Source of the DNA: Liolophura sinensis
Taxonomy: Eukaryota; Mollusca; Polyplacophora; Chitonida; Chitonidae
Length of the DNA stretch: 64,000 bases
Reading direction: 5' to 3'
NCBI RefSeq assembly: GCF_032854445.1
Contig: NC_088307.1
Span: 9,684,017 to 9,748,016, forward strand
The position numbers were made by a program, and so were the translations under genes. Below are positions 30,502-45,500 of the stretch, in pieces. How positions within the stretch are numbered: the first letter of the stretch is position 1; the number at the start of each line of letters is the position of its first letter. The notes below the pieces were generated by a model. That model saw only the letters and a program-made list of their open reading frames with translations, was not told the DNA's origin and did not search any database.

Positions 30502-33500
30502 CTGAAAAGGATAAGTATACATTAGCTGTTAATCTTATACACTGATTAACAGAAAACATCTGTTAATTTTAACATAAAGCCTGTTGTCTGAGTGAAATTA
30601 TAATGTGTTCCTTTATTATAAGATTGCGTTATATTCGACCTATTATTCTGTTGGTCCTAAAACAATCTTTAGGTTGAGCTAACAGAATGTGTGTATCACA
30701 TTTAACAGAATCATCTGTCACAATAACAGAATGCATGACATTCTGTTGATTCTTTTAAGAGTACAATCCTGTACGGTTTCCTCCTGTCTTCGGTCAAAAG
30801 TGAAAAATGACGACCTCATTGGGCAAGCGCCACAGCGATCCTAAAATGTGTAGCACTAAATTGAAGACGTCTTTTCAATTTATCTTAAAATGTTGCAGAG
30901 ATTTCTTTATATTTCCTTTCTGAGCATATACTATCGTGGTAATAACGCGTATACACATTTTAAGCTTTTTAGTTGCTATTTTTCGCCTTACAATAACATT
31001 GTAGAGGACGTTAGATTCTCATTGGATGACGTTAGATTCTTTTGCGATAACCAAAGAATAAGCTTTTTTGTCATAAATTATCTAGGTGGATGTCTGCTGA
31101 AGCTTTTTACTGACACAAAATGAAGTGAAATGAAATTTCTTTTAAGGAAGTTTAGCTTCTATATGAAGAGGTTGAAATCCAATAGATATTAAATTAAGGA
31201 ACGCAACCAAACATTCTGTGTAGAAATCAGTTACAGGATTTATGTTCTAGTGCCATGTTCACAACAATACATGTATTTTCTTATTTATTTAATTATTTAT
31301 TTGATTGGTGCTTTACGCCGTACTCAAGAATATTTCACTTATACGACGGCGGCCAGAATTATGGTGGGCAGAGGCCGGGTAAACCCACGACCATCCGCAG
31401 GTTGCTAGAATATCTTCCCACGTGTAATACATATAGGTGATGGGCCTAATGGAATACTTACACCTTTTGTGACTGCTAGCTTAAAACACTAAATAAGGCG
31501 TTGTCCATAAGAAGCGATAACAATCATGGATTGCTCATGCAACAGACAGACATACCGTTTCAATGTCCGGGATATTCAGCAGAGACCCTTCTATAAACCG
31601 CGTGTCCTCAACATAAGACGGACTGGAATCATACAGGAAAAAACGATATATGTACACCTAATTACATCATAATCAAATGCTGAAAAACAAAACCACACAG
31701 AAATCGTTCAAAATGTTTCCCCAAGGTTGGCTAATTACACTGACCATCTCCACTCACCATGAAACGTTATCCATTCTGAGACCAAATCAATTCAAAATCC
31801 TCCCGTAGTCGTACGTACGTCGTCGTGGTTTTTGTCCTGTAGTACTTATTTATTTATTTATTTATTTCACAGGAGCTCATAAGCCTGTGTTCAAGAATAC
31901 TTTAGTTATTCGACGGTCTGTTATCTATTCTGGGTGGAGAAAATAGAAGTAAACCACCTGCCACTGGCAAGAAAATGGCGAACTTCAACATCCGCAGTGT
32001 GAGTAAAATGTGTATACGATGTTGGTGGAAGACAGTGGGTCTCCAATGAACTTCATGTAAGACCACATGAATAGGCCCTGTACCAGTTTATTAGCCCCAG
32101 AGAGCAGTTGAGGTAGGCGAATCTGTTTAAGGCTGGGATTGAACCCACAGCTACTGCGTCAGGGCTTAAAGACAAGCATCCCAAACGCGATCAAAACTCG
32201 CCCGATGGCGATAATTTAAAAAAAAAAACAAACAAAAGAAACAACACACGTATAATCGACCTACCAAATAGCGTTTACACGAACACCGTGAGGCGCCAAC
32301 TCTGCAACAAAAAATACAAAGTCGGAAGAACAGATTTAGGCATACTACTCAGTACAGCTGAACTGTACAACGAAATACATGTTTAAAAATATGAAATGTC
32401 TCCATCAGGTCATTTAATTGGTGGATTCGAAGAATCATGTCTTGGTGGCAGCAACAACAGTGCGATTATTGGCAAATGGTCACACGTAACCTCTGAAATA
32501 CGGCCTCCTGTCAATTTACCTCAGTTAGGGTTTTATTTTAACTGTTCGTGTAAATGCTTGACAAGTAACAAACGCACCCCTATAGCGAAATGGAGGCACT
32601 TTATCAGGTATTCATCGACCTATCAATCAATCAAGACAATGACTAAACTGACATACTCACCCATGGCGACACACTTTGTAAATTGGTTGATGGAAGCCTT
32701 CGCCATGGAGTAGACCAACGCTGCTGGTACCTTGGAATCATATCATATTGAGTTGAAGAAAAGAAACTAAAGTATTTGGCTAATGTGTAAAAAGATTTGG
32801 CTGCAATTTTGCTTTGTAGATTAGTCGCGCAAAATATCGCATTGTCTCGCGTTATTTGGAGTAGGCCTACAACGAACAGCCTGGCACTGGAACCGTTAAA
32901 CGGCTTCAAAACACTAGTGTTGTGATGACGTCAAATTCCTGCATTACATCGTGACTATATACAAGCAGAATCAGCAGAGATTGATCTTAAAATCGTTGAC
33001 CGCACGTGGGAAGAGTCACACTGATAAAATGACTTTAGGATATACGACATGAAAGGTAGTGAAATTAAGATAGAAGATTTGAAAACTTACCGAAATTGAC
33101 CCTAATAAACTCGACACATTGACAACGTTTCCTGAAACATGGGGGAAAAAACTATCATAACAATACACCGGATGTGTTTTCGTGATAGTATATTTGATGA
33201 CATCTGAAATGTTAACGTTGAATAATTAATAACAGCGGCATTTTTTGTTTTCGTTTTACTGTAACTTTTGTTACGCCCTCCGCCTCGCCCTTGTAAATAT
33301 AATATTTAATACAGGCATGAAGCATTATCTGATAGGTTGGAAGGTGCACAATGAATATTTACAACTGATAACACAAACATGCATATGGTTGTTTGACATG
33401 TGACAAGAAAGAGGTGTGACAAATTATCCTGATAGTGAATATTTGACAGATGGTGACAAGAAAGAGGCGTGGCAAATTATCAAGCTACTGAATATTCATG

Positions 33501-36500
33501 AATCATTCCATACTATTTTTTCATGCGAATATGGAATGGCCTCGCACATTAACCACGCTGACAAGTTTTTAACATCCTTATCATAACTCAACGACCTCAC
33601 TATGAGCATGTATACGTGGTTTATCACCTATGAATATTCATTATTCAGACATTCGTCCAAATGACTATATACATACCTTTTGTCTTGATAAGATGTGGCG
33701 TGGCTAACTTGGTAAGATTTAACACCGATTTAACATTTGTCTCCATACATTTGTCAAAATCATCCGCTGTAGATTGCATAAGTCCCCCAAATTTGCCCTC
33801 TCCCGCGTTGTTTATCTGCAATGGGATTATCGCCAGTTTTAGATCTGGTTTTACCTGAAATTGTTACCACGATGCAAAACTACAGGTATTAACAAAATGT
33901 CCTAAGGTCGTCGTATAAAAGAAATATTCTTGAGTACCGTGTAAAACACCAATCAAATAAATAAATACCCGAAAACCTAATGTTCAGTCAAAGTTTATGA
34001 AGAGTGTCGCTTTCGTCACCAAGGCCATAGCTGTCCTTAGATGATGCATAAAGCTCCAAACGAAGTTTTTTATTTTAAAGGAGAAATAAAAACGTTACGC
34101 TAAAAAAAAATAAATAAAAAAAAAATAATGAAATAAAAGAAAAACAAAAAAAATACATTTAATGCATACTTTGTATCTCTTGATAACTCCTCTAATATAT
34201 GCATATTTTTCGTCCATGGTCGAACATTTTCGGAAATGGCATCATCGCTGAACCTACTGCATGGGAACTCGGGACCACCTATGCTCACATTTCGGACTAG
34301 TAATTACCACGAGCATTCCTTGATATTTTTCGCGCAGAGCTGGTGTGCTTTATTCTCTCGCAATGAAATGAATGTGAATTCAAAGAAAAAAACATGTCAC
34401 AACGAACCTAAAAGTCGTATCAAAAGTGGACTTTAATGCAGGAGTATATATTTATATTAGGACATAACAGGACTTACCAGGATGTCGATTTTGCCAAACT
34501 TTTTAACAGTCTCATCAACAATCCTTGCCAGTTCTGAACGCCTTGTGACGTCAGCCTGGATCACAAGCAACTGTTAGAAAACAAACATGAAATCAGGAAA
34601 CACATTGAGACGTATGTGAAATAGTAAAAAGCTCTATAGCTACCGCTGGTTCGGCTACGGTTTTAGGTCAGGAATTTCGTCAAGTACCTTTCGATGTGCG
34701 GTTTAACAATCAGCTCATTCAGGCTGAACGACGTCATGTAAGTATATATAATCTTGACTACTGATAATTCGTAAACAATAAATAAAAATGAAATAAAACA
34801 AAAACAGAAAAAATAAAGGACCCATGGTAGAGCCTAGAGGAACTCAACAAAGTTACATAATGAAAATGAATCAAATAAGAGATTGTTAAAACAAACGTCA
34901 AGACAGTTCCGGATAAGGTCTCCAATTGTTTTCAGTTATTTGTTTCATTTGTTTCATAAATTATAACATAGCAGAAGATTTATCCGTTAACGTAACAGAA
35001 TTTACAAGATTTACAGGTTAAGGAAGCAGAATTGGTAAGGAGTAAACCACCACACACGTGTTTGACATTAAGCCTCAGTCGAACCAGCCAGAGTTGGATT
35101 CGAACTTGCGACCTGACTGACGAAAGGTTGCAGCGACAACTAACAACGATTTATATCGGTCAAAGAGCCAGCTTCTCATTTTCATGGTATAAAGAAATTA
35201 ACACATATAGGAGGTTTCCTGTTGCAACATGCACACATATGAAAAGCATTGCGCTAAAAATAACACAATGATGAAAGATCAAACATATCCCATCAAAGGC
35301 CTTCGCTGCATCTGCTATAAGCATTTTATACAACACTCAGATTGAAACCCTGAGGTAAATTGACAAGAAGCCGGATTTCACTTGACCATTTGCCAACTAT
35401 CAAACTGTCGTCGTTGCTCTAGATTTACTTCCTATGCAGTAGCCATTTGTACGGTTGTCAAAGGCCTTGAATTTGTGCGTCAAAACTGTATACCAGCCGT
35501 CAACCAAGATGGACGTACCAGGTCAAAAATCGCAAGACCAATTCCTGGAACGATGTTTAACACAAACTACCAAAGAATTATATAAGAATATAATTAAGAC
35601 GCACAGTGTAAAGAGAAAAACCAGGGCAACCACGACAGTGTGATAGCTGGCAAATGGTTACACGTATAATTGGTGAAATACGGCCTCTTGTCAATTTATC
35701 TCTGTTAGGGTTTTATTCTAACTGTTTATATAATTGCATAAATAGTAGCAATTCACACGCCCCCTAGCACCATGGCTTTAGCAGCATTAGGTAAAAAAAA
35801 ATACATTGATGTTAATTGCAATTTATTAGACATCACTGTTCTAGAATTACTCAAAATGCTGTATTGCTATCACATTTAACATACAAAGTATATAAAGTAC
35901 GCAAATAGGACTGGATCATGCCAAAAAAAGCAAATAACAATTTAGATGTAAAGAGAGACGCAAGGTATGTTCTGGGCGACTGAGTGAAATCAGTATTCAA
36001 ACAGTGTACCATGCTAGAATATAAGTTCTCGATAGTAAAATATGTACCGGTATCTCAGTTGCGATCAAAGCGCAACTGAGATAAATACTCTGATTAACGT
36101 CCACTAATGAACTATTCATTCGCTTACAGCATCCCTTACGTCTTTGCGTCACCACTGGAAACGTTTGACTGCTTCTCTTTGTATGACTCCGTCCAAATTC
36201 TTACTTCATATATACTTTCTTAGTTCTTAGGTAGTTGGTGTTAAACGTCGTCTTGGGATTTGGCCTTGCGATAATTAACCTAGAGCATACGAATGTCAGT
36301 TTCGACCCAAAGATGTGAACAACTCCCAAATAAATGAGTGAGTGAGTGCTTGGGGTTTAACGTCGTATTTAACAATTTTTCAGTCATATTACGACGAAGG
36401 AATCCTTGGAGTGTATGTATAGTGCCTCGGATTTGGACGGGATTTCCACCGCTCTTTAATCTAGAGCTGCGTCAATGGGACGCCTTACCCCACCTCGCCC

Positions 36501-39500
36501 GAGCCATTATACTGATACGGGTCAATCAGTCGTTGCACTATCCCCTTCATGCTGAACGCCAAGCGAGGAAGTGACAACTAAAATCTTAGGTGTGACTCGA
36601 CCCAGGATTGACCCTGGATCTATCGCTTCTACCAACTGTGCTATCGGGAATTAGAGCATCAATTGTTCATTATAACCCACTGATATGAACCTAATCAATT
36701 TATACGGACGTAGTACATATATCGGAAAATTGGGTAGCTAAGGTGTAATAAACACAGAGCCACATATTGATTACATAAACCCGGAGATAGAAACCGCATA
36801 ACCAATCACGTTTACCTCAACCCAGAACTGGAAGCTGTATACGCATTTAAGTTTATTACTTCAGCTCGGGGCCAGGGGTCTTAAACATTCAAGGCTATTA
36901 CATTAACCCAGCGATAGGGGCTTCATAAGCATTCATATTTACATCAACCCGGGGCTAGAAGCTGTATACGCTTTTAAGTTTACATCAACCCCGGGCTAGA
37001 AGCTGTATACGCATTCACGTTTACATCAACCCGGGGCTAGAGGCTGTATACGCATTCACGTTTACATCAACCCGGGGCTAGAGGTTGTATACGCATTCAT
37101 GTTTACATCAATCCTAAACTTGGGGCTTTGTCAATTATTTCAACCTGATTGGTGTTTTACGCACCACTCAAGAATATTTCACTTATACGACGGCGGCCAG
37201 CATTATAGTGAACGGAAACCGGGAAGATCCCGGTGGAAACCCGGTGGAAACCCGGTATGGGCTGGACTTGAACTCACAGCGATCGCATTGGTGAGAGGCT
37301 CTTGGTTCATTACGTCGTGCTGGCGTGCTAACCAACTCAGCCACAGAGGCCCTCGTCAATCCCAAATTATGAACCGTAAAAACTTATAAGAGTTGTAAGA
37401 GTTATTAAATCAAACCGGGGCTAGGGACAGCATACGCATTCATGTTTATTACATCAACCCGGATCTACGACCATAAGAACATTATAACATCAACTGGGTG
37501 CAAGGGGTCGTATAAGTATTCATGCCTATTACATCAACCTGGCGCAAGAACAATACAAGCATAATAACATCAACTGCCTGGACGCAAGGGGGCGCCTAAG
37601 CATTCAGGTCTATTACATCAACCCGGCGCAAGAACAAAACAAGCATAATAGCATCAACTGACTGGACGCAAGGGGACGCCTAAGCATTCATGTCTATTAC
37701 ATCATCCTGGCGCAAGAACAATACCAGCATAATAACATCAACTGACTGGACGCAAGGGGACGCCTGAGCACTCATGTCTATTACATCAACCCGGCGCAAG
37801 AACAATACAAGCATAATAACATCAACTGACTGGACGCAAGGGGACGCCTAAGCATTCATGTCTATTACATCAATCCGGCGCAAGAACAATACCAGCATAA
37901 TAACATCAGAAGAATAACAACTGACTGGACGCAAGGGGACGCCTAAGCATTCATGTCTATTACATCAATCCGGCGCAAGAACAATACAAGCATAATAACA
38001 TCACAAGTATAACAACTGACTGGACGCAAGGGGACGCCTAAGCATTGATGTCTATTACATCAACCCGGCGCAAGAACAATACAAGCATAATAACATCAAC
38101 TGACTGGACGCAAGGGGACGCCTAAGCGTTCATGACTATTACATCAACCTGGCGCAAGAACAATACAAGCATAATAACATCAACTGCCTGGACGCAAGGG
38201 GACGCCTAAGCATTCAGGTCTATTACATCAACCCGGCGCAAGAACAATACAAGCATAATAACATCAACTGACTGGACGCAAGGGGGCGCCTAAGCATTCA
38301 GTTCTATTACATCTACCCGGCGCAAGAACAAAACAAGCATAATAGCATCAACTGACTGGACGCAAGGGGACGCCTAAGCATTCATGTCTATTACATCAAC
38401 CTGGCGCAAGAACAATACAAGCATAATAACATCAACTGACTGGACGCAAGGGGTCGTATAAGCATTCATGTCTATTACATCAACCCGGCGCAAGAACAAT
38501 ACCAGCATAATAACATCACAAGAATAACAACTGACTGGACGCAAGGGGACACCTAAGCATTCATGTCTATTACTTCAACCCGGCGCAAGAACAATACAAG
38601 CATAATAACATCAACTGACTGGACGCAAGGGGGCGCCTAAGCATTCAGGTCTATTACATCAACCCGGCGCAAGAACAATACAAGCATAATAACATTACAA
38701 GAATAACAACTGACTGGACGCAAGGGGACGCCTAAGCATTCATGTCTATTACATCAACCCGGCGCAAGAACAATACAAGCATAATAACATCAACTGACTG
38801 GATGCAAGGGGACGCCTAAGCATTCAGGTCTATTACATCTACCCGGCGCAAGAACAATACAAGCATAATAACATTACAAGAATAACAACTGACTGGACGC
38901 AAGGGGTCGTATAAGCATTCATGTCTATTACATCATCCTGGTTCAAGAACAATACCAGCATAATAACATCAACTGACTGGACGCAAGGTGATGCCTAAGC
39001 ATTGATGTCTATTACATCAACCTGGGGCAAGAACAATACAAGAATAATAACATCAACTGACTGGACGCAAGGGGACGCCTAGGCATTCATGTCTATTACA
39101 TCTACCTGGCGCAAGAACAATACAAAAATAATAACATCAACTGACTGGGTGCAAGGGGACGCCTAAGCATTGATGTCTATTACATCAACCTGGGGCAAGA
39201 ACAATACCAGCATAATAACATCAACTGACTGGACGCAAGGGGACGCCTAAGCATTCATGTCTATTACATCAACCTGGCGCAAGAACAATACAAGCATAAT
39301 AACATCACAAGAATAACAACTGACTGGACGCAAGGGGACGTATAAGCATTCATGTCTATTACATCAACCCGGCGCAAGAACAATACAAGCATAATAACAT
39401 CAACTGACTGGACGCAAGGGGACGCCTAAGCATTCAGGTCTATTACATCTACCCGGCGCAAGAACAAAACAAGCATAATAGCATCAACTGACTGGACGCA

Positions 39501-42500
39501 AGGGGACGCCTAAGCATTCATGTCTATTACATCATCCTGGCGCAAGAACAATACCAGCATAATAACATCAACTGACTGGACGCAAGGGGACGCCTGAGCA
39601 CTCATGTCTATTACATCAACCCGGCGCAAGAACAATACAAGCATAATAACATCAACTGACTGGACGCAAGGGGACGCCTAAGCATTCATGTCTATTACAT
39701 CAACCTGGCGCAAGAACAATACCAGCATAATAACATCAGAAGAATAACAACTGACTGGACGCAAGGGGACGCCTAAGCATTCATGTCTATTACATCTACC
39801 CGGCGCAAGAACAATACAAGCATACTTACAACAACTGACTGGACGCAAGAGGACGCCTAAGCATTCATGTCTATTACATCAACCTGGCGCAAGAACAATA
39901 CAAGCATAATAACATCAACTGACTGGACGCAAGGGGTCGTATAAGCATTCATGTTCATAACATCAAATGTGTTCTAGGGGTCGTCTAAGCATTCATTTTT
40001 ATTACATCAAGCAGCATTTAGAGTAACAACCGCATCACTTAACGTCACTATGCTCAGTTATGCAAGTTTGGTTTCACTACAGTAAGCCATTGTTTTCGTG
40101 GTTTGCAGAACTCTTTCACTCCACCTGGAAATAGCCTATTGTATAACATGTCGACAAAGAGTAATTTTAAGATAATACACAAATTAGATAATTCTTTAAT
40201 CCAATGACACGTGCACAATACTCTCACGTTTTTTCAGGCTTTAACTGCGGGGCAATTTGTTATTTTAATATGCGTTAATAATATCTGTGCACGATTTTTT
40301 CTAGATCGTCTATTGTTATCTTTTTGCGTAACTCAGCCTTTTTGATGAAACGAGATTTCAATCAATATAGCTATGCAAGAATGTATGACCTTCATTAATC
40401 ACATATATATAACTTGCTGGCTGTTACATCCAAAAATAAAAAATTGCAAAATTTAAACAATAACAGATTAACACCCTGTGGGTGAGTCAAAGTGCAGTTC
40501 TCAAACCTTTGATTAAATGCTAACACACAACACTCCAAATCACGACAATGTTTATTATAAAAGCTTTAGATAGTCTTACCATCAAAAACAAAAACGCCGT
40601 AAAACCCCAAGCATACATGCATACGGCCTCCTGTCAATATTTCTCACTTAGGCTTTTCTTCTACCCGTTCAAGTAAATGTATAAATAGTAGCAAATTACA
40701 CCAAGGTTTAAGCAGAATTAGGTAATAAAAAATGCACTGATGTTAATTGCACTTTATTACACGTTACTGGTCCAGAATTCCTCAAAATGCTGTGTTTTCA
40801 TCACATTTACTATACAGTAACATTGTCTGTCCCCAGTTTGTAATAAACTGATAGCTTGAGATGTTAAAAATACGTATAATATTGAAAATATGAACGATAT
40901 GTTTGACCGCTAGGGCACGGAATTTGTCGATTCCCCTGTTCCCACTGTTCTTGGGGCCCGGCGACAATAAGCACTGGACCGTGCTTTTTTGTGTGGTCTT
41001 ACAGGAAGTTTGCTGGAGATCACTGACCTTCCACTAACATGACGTATGGCACAGGTGCAAATCTTCGCCAGTAAACTTGCTTAAAGAAAAGAGTTCTAAA
41101 AATCGACACAGGCACCAATAAAAAGACCACTTAAAACTATGGATAAATACACTTTCATTTATTTTTTTTATGATTTTTGTGAAGAGAGTTTAAGGCGTTT
41201 AAACTGTTGAATTTCAAGATGGACTTTATGGAACATACTCTCAGGGGTTAGGAACTCTGACGTCACTGGAAGTTTACTCAACTCTAATCACGACACTAAA
41301 TGTTGGAATAACTCTTTTTACCTATGAGTAAGAGATTAATGAAATGAGTAAGAGATTAATGAAATAATGTTCCCAAAAATTTCTTCCTTCATCAGGAAAA
41401 ACGAAAAGGTGATGTGACGTCAGAGAGACTAGATGCCGTAAGCATGGATCATAAAGTATTCCAATATTTGAATGCCTTTCAACAATCTTTTAAAAAGTCT
41501 GACAAAATAAAATGAAAGTATTTTCACGCATAGTTTTCAGTTGTCTGTATGATGAACCTTACTTCATGTCTTAGCTTTCTTTCACTTTAAAGTCTTTGAC
41601 ATCATCCAGTTTCCCTCTGCAATAATGGATTTGATCCGGAATGACTATGTATGTTTTTGAAGTATCCCATGTGAAATTAGGCTGAAAACATTGCTACAAC
41701 AGAGTGTACAGTGTTCAAAGTACAATATTGCGTTGTTATATTACAGATTGTTTATGACTATCTTGTTCATTGTACGATTGATCATAATTTGTTTGTTCTT
41801 CACACGTTTGTGTGTCTTTATACTTCCTATCACTTCAGTCACGTGACTTGATTGATAGAGCTCTCTGATCAGTGAAGGTAGATTTAGAAGCTCGCATTGT
41901 GCCAGGTTTGCGAGAAGAAATGGTAATGCTCTGTGAATCTGTCGGAAATACAAGTTTAAAACTGTACATGGGTCTTTGTTTGTATACGCAAGTATGCAAT
42001 AGCATACACGTGCGTTTAAGCGTACCTGTGTTGGAGGCCATTATATAAATGAAACCTTCATCTGGGCTGTGCTCGGTCTCCTCCCATCATAATGCTGGTA
42101 TCGTATATAAATGAAATATTCTTGAATTAATACGGCGTAAAACACCTATCAAATAACAAAGATGGTATATATAAATGAAAAAGCATTGAACATGGCGTTA
42201 AACCACAATGTATAAGAAACCAGTGCAGTTTTGCAAGAACAAAGACACCTCATAAAATGTCAAAAATATATATTCATCACAAAACCTACCCGCTCTCTGG
42301 GAACACCGGACTCCTTGCATTTGCGGAAGACTTCATTCAACCGCTCAACATTCCGCCCAGTCAACACGACACTGGCGTAATTATATGCGAAGTAGATCGC
42401 AGCATGCGCACCGACACCGGAACTGGAACCTAAAGACAAAAAATTCAAAATATCTGGTTAGGTCTACGCTATAGTTTCATCTTTTGACTGATACTTGCTT

Positions 42501-45500
42501 TAGGTGGTTTTATATAGCCAAAACACAACTATCAGAATCAATAATCGGAAGGTTTCTATTTCGATAGAATTATTATACGTCAAGATAAATTCCCATGCAC
42601 AAAAGACAAACATGTAAAATAAAAGGCTGGAAATTCTCGTGGACATGAGAAGCAGTCGTCAGTTTCAGTGGTGCATGTCAACATAATGTAAACAACTCCA
42701 AAACAGATTTCATTTTCGAAGCCCTAAATATTACAAGTGTATACAACAAATAGAGGTATCACAGATACGTTTTGCTAGCAACTGTCCCTAGGAGAAATTA
42801 TAAATAATCATGAAACAACACAACAGATCTTGAACGGATGGCGGCCATAAGTTATTATTTCAAGAAGTGCAAACTCGCAATTCTTCTGCAGCATTCCGCA
42901 AAAGGCCGATGTCGTCTAGGGCAGTCTGTCAAGTGAATGACATATGTTAAGAGATACAGGATGTTATATATCTAACCGACCCATTGGCAAACCGACCAAT
43001 CGACCGACCGACCGACGGAGAGACAAACCGAAGGACTGGCAGACAGGACGACCTAAAAAGCTGGTTGTCGCAGGTAGCAACCGCTGATGATAAAGCTGGT
43101 CGTTTCAGGAAACCGTTTGCGGTACATCCATGTTGCTCAGTGCTAGCCTTCGTGTGGAATGACAAGGTATATACTGTTTGATAAATGAAAATTACATCTC
43201 GCCGGTACAACTTTGTTTCATCGAAAATTCCCCTTTAGGCCTATATAAAAATTATAGTCAATGGCAGGGTGAATGCTACGAGTTCATTTTTTTAAGAACT
43301 TTGAGATTACATTGACTAATGAAATGAATATACTTTATTTATTTGATTGGTGTTTGACGCCATATACTCAAGAATATTTCGCTTACACGACGGTGACCAG
43401 CATTGTTGTGGGAGGAAACCGGGCAGAGCACGAGGGAAACCCACAACCGTCCACAAATTGCAATTCAGATTTTCCCCATGCATGTACGACCAGAGTATTT
43501 TATTACATTTTCATTTAAAATCTACATGCATGGATTTATGATGTTTAATCCGTCATGTTGAAATTCCCTTGAAAGGTAAAATATACTGGTTGTTGATAAG
43601 GCTTCTTGTTTTAAATCGGGCTGGCGTCAAATCACAGCAAATAAAGTCCATTTCATATTCTCACTTTTTAGAAACATTGGAGGTATATCTGGAAGGAGGA
43701 AAACTCGCCTGGTCAGCCCAACGAGTCGGCCAGACATACCCGCTGTGCCTTTGTTTCAATGAATGATATCTCTCGTGGCCACGTCGCCTTTGATGTTCAA
43801 TGTATGACACCGCGCCTCACAGCGCGTGCGCAAGCCGGACCGTATATAGAATAGTAGAATTCTATGGAATGTATGCTTGAGGTTTAACGTTGTACTTAAC
43901 ATTTTTTCAGTGATATGACGACGAAGAGTCATCCATGGTACAAAGTAGAATCGGAATATGTTTCGATCGAGATGTAGAGGTGATTGATTTTAACAGCGTC
44001 TACTACTACAGAGCATACAGTGACACAGCTAAAGTTACTAGGTGTTCTGAGCACTTTTAACCTAGGTCATTCTTTGTGTCCTTAAGATGTTTCCAGCTGG
44101 GGCATTGTCTATATATATGTTATTTTAAATGTAAAATTCCAGTTTTGCCCAAAATTAAATAAAACACAGAGATTGGAGCAGAATGTTGACTCATTAACCC
44201 AATTACATTAGTTTATTTCCTTGTGCAAAATCACATCCGTCGCTATGCCTTTTTCACTCTGGTTTTTTGAACTTCCGTCAGATAAACAAACAACGATTGT
44301 TGTCAAACCAGATTCGGTCCTCTCTATGACTGGTTGTAAGTCTGACAGTCAATTAGTTTTAACGAAACAAAAGAAAATGTCGACGATTAAATCTAAAACG
44401 AATCAAACGGGAAAAGGAATAGCAAGGCGTCCTTTTATATTTTTATTTATTTGTCAAGTTAAAACCTGTTCCCAGAGATGTTTTAATATCACCTAACTAT
44501 GCAGTACACTTTCCACACAACTGCATCACCCTGCTAACCGAATTATGCTGATGGGGTTTGGAAAATAGAAAAAAATAGTTATTCGCAGTCTGAAGTGAAA
44601 CGGAATTCTACCGATTCTGGACAATCTATGACAAATTTCTGCTCCAGAGAGAAATTGTGATAGCAGTTGTAATTTATTGCATTTGTTTTACCTAATTTTG
44701 CTTAAGTCATGGTGCTAGAGAGCATGTAAATTGTTATTATTTATGCATATTTATGAACAGTTAGAATACAACCCTCACAGGTAAATTGACAAAAGGCCTT
44801 ATTTCACCAGTTACGTGTGGCCATTTGCCAGCTATCACACTGTCAGCTCCGCTCAAGTTTTACTCTCTGTGTTGTACGTCTTTAATTATATTGTAAGTGC
44901 AGTAGTCTTGATGACATTTATCAAAATACAAAGAAATGAATGAAAAATAATTGGAGTGCGCGGTTTGACTGAAGCTACTAGTATATTGTTAGTACTTTAT
45001 TCTTATAAACCAGCAACAAAAAAGCGAGGAAATAAAAGTTCCCATTGCAGTCCGGTTTGCAGCAAATGTATTTTTAATGGAAATTATAAATGCATAGTTT
45101 TTAACAATGATTATTTAACGCACCTATTAATTTATGCCTATCATCAAAATCAGACATGCACGCTTTCCGGCAGTGTTTTGTGAAGGTCGTGTCCATGATA
45201 ACGGTGGCTGATTTGCATCTGCACGAATACATTTCTGATCGTGTATATATCTTCAAGGCCTAATGTCACGTGTATTGCTCTCTTATAGAAAACCCGACAC
45301 TGATCAATGTAACAGCGTTAAGTCAACGACTAATAATATACCACCAGCACGGCGCAATGACCCAGGAGCCTCTCACCAATGCGGTCGCTGTGAGTTCAAA
45401 TCCACCTCATGCTGGTCTCCTCTTCGCTGGGGAGGTCCGTCAGCAAGCTACAGATGGTCGTGGATTTCCTCCAGACTCTGTCCGGTTTCCTTCCACCATA

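Noticed and set aside
42984-43181. Apparent exon-like segment ending before GTATAT
   Set aside because: The open frame includes a CGACCGACCGACC simple repeat, has no recognisable family, and no partner exon was found.
44221-44496. 91-codon plus-strand open frame in SDR intron 1
   Set aside because: No motif, no splice context, and it lies antisense to an intron.
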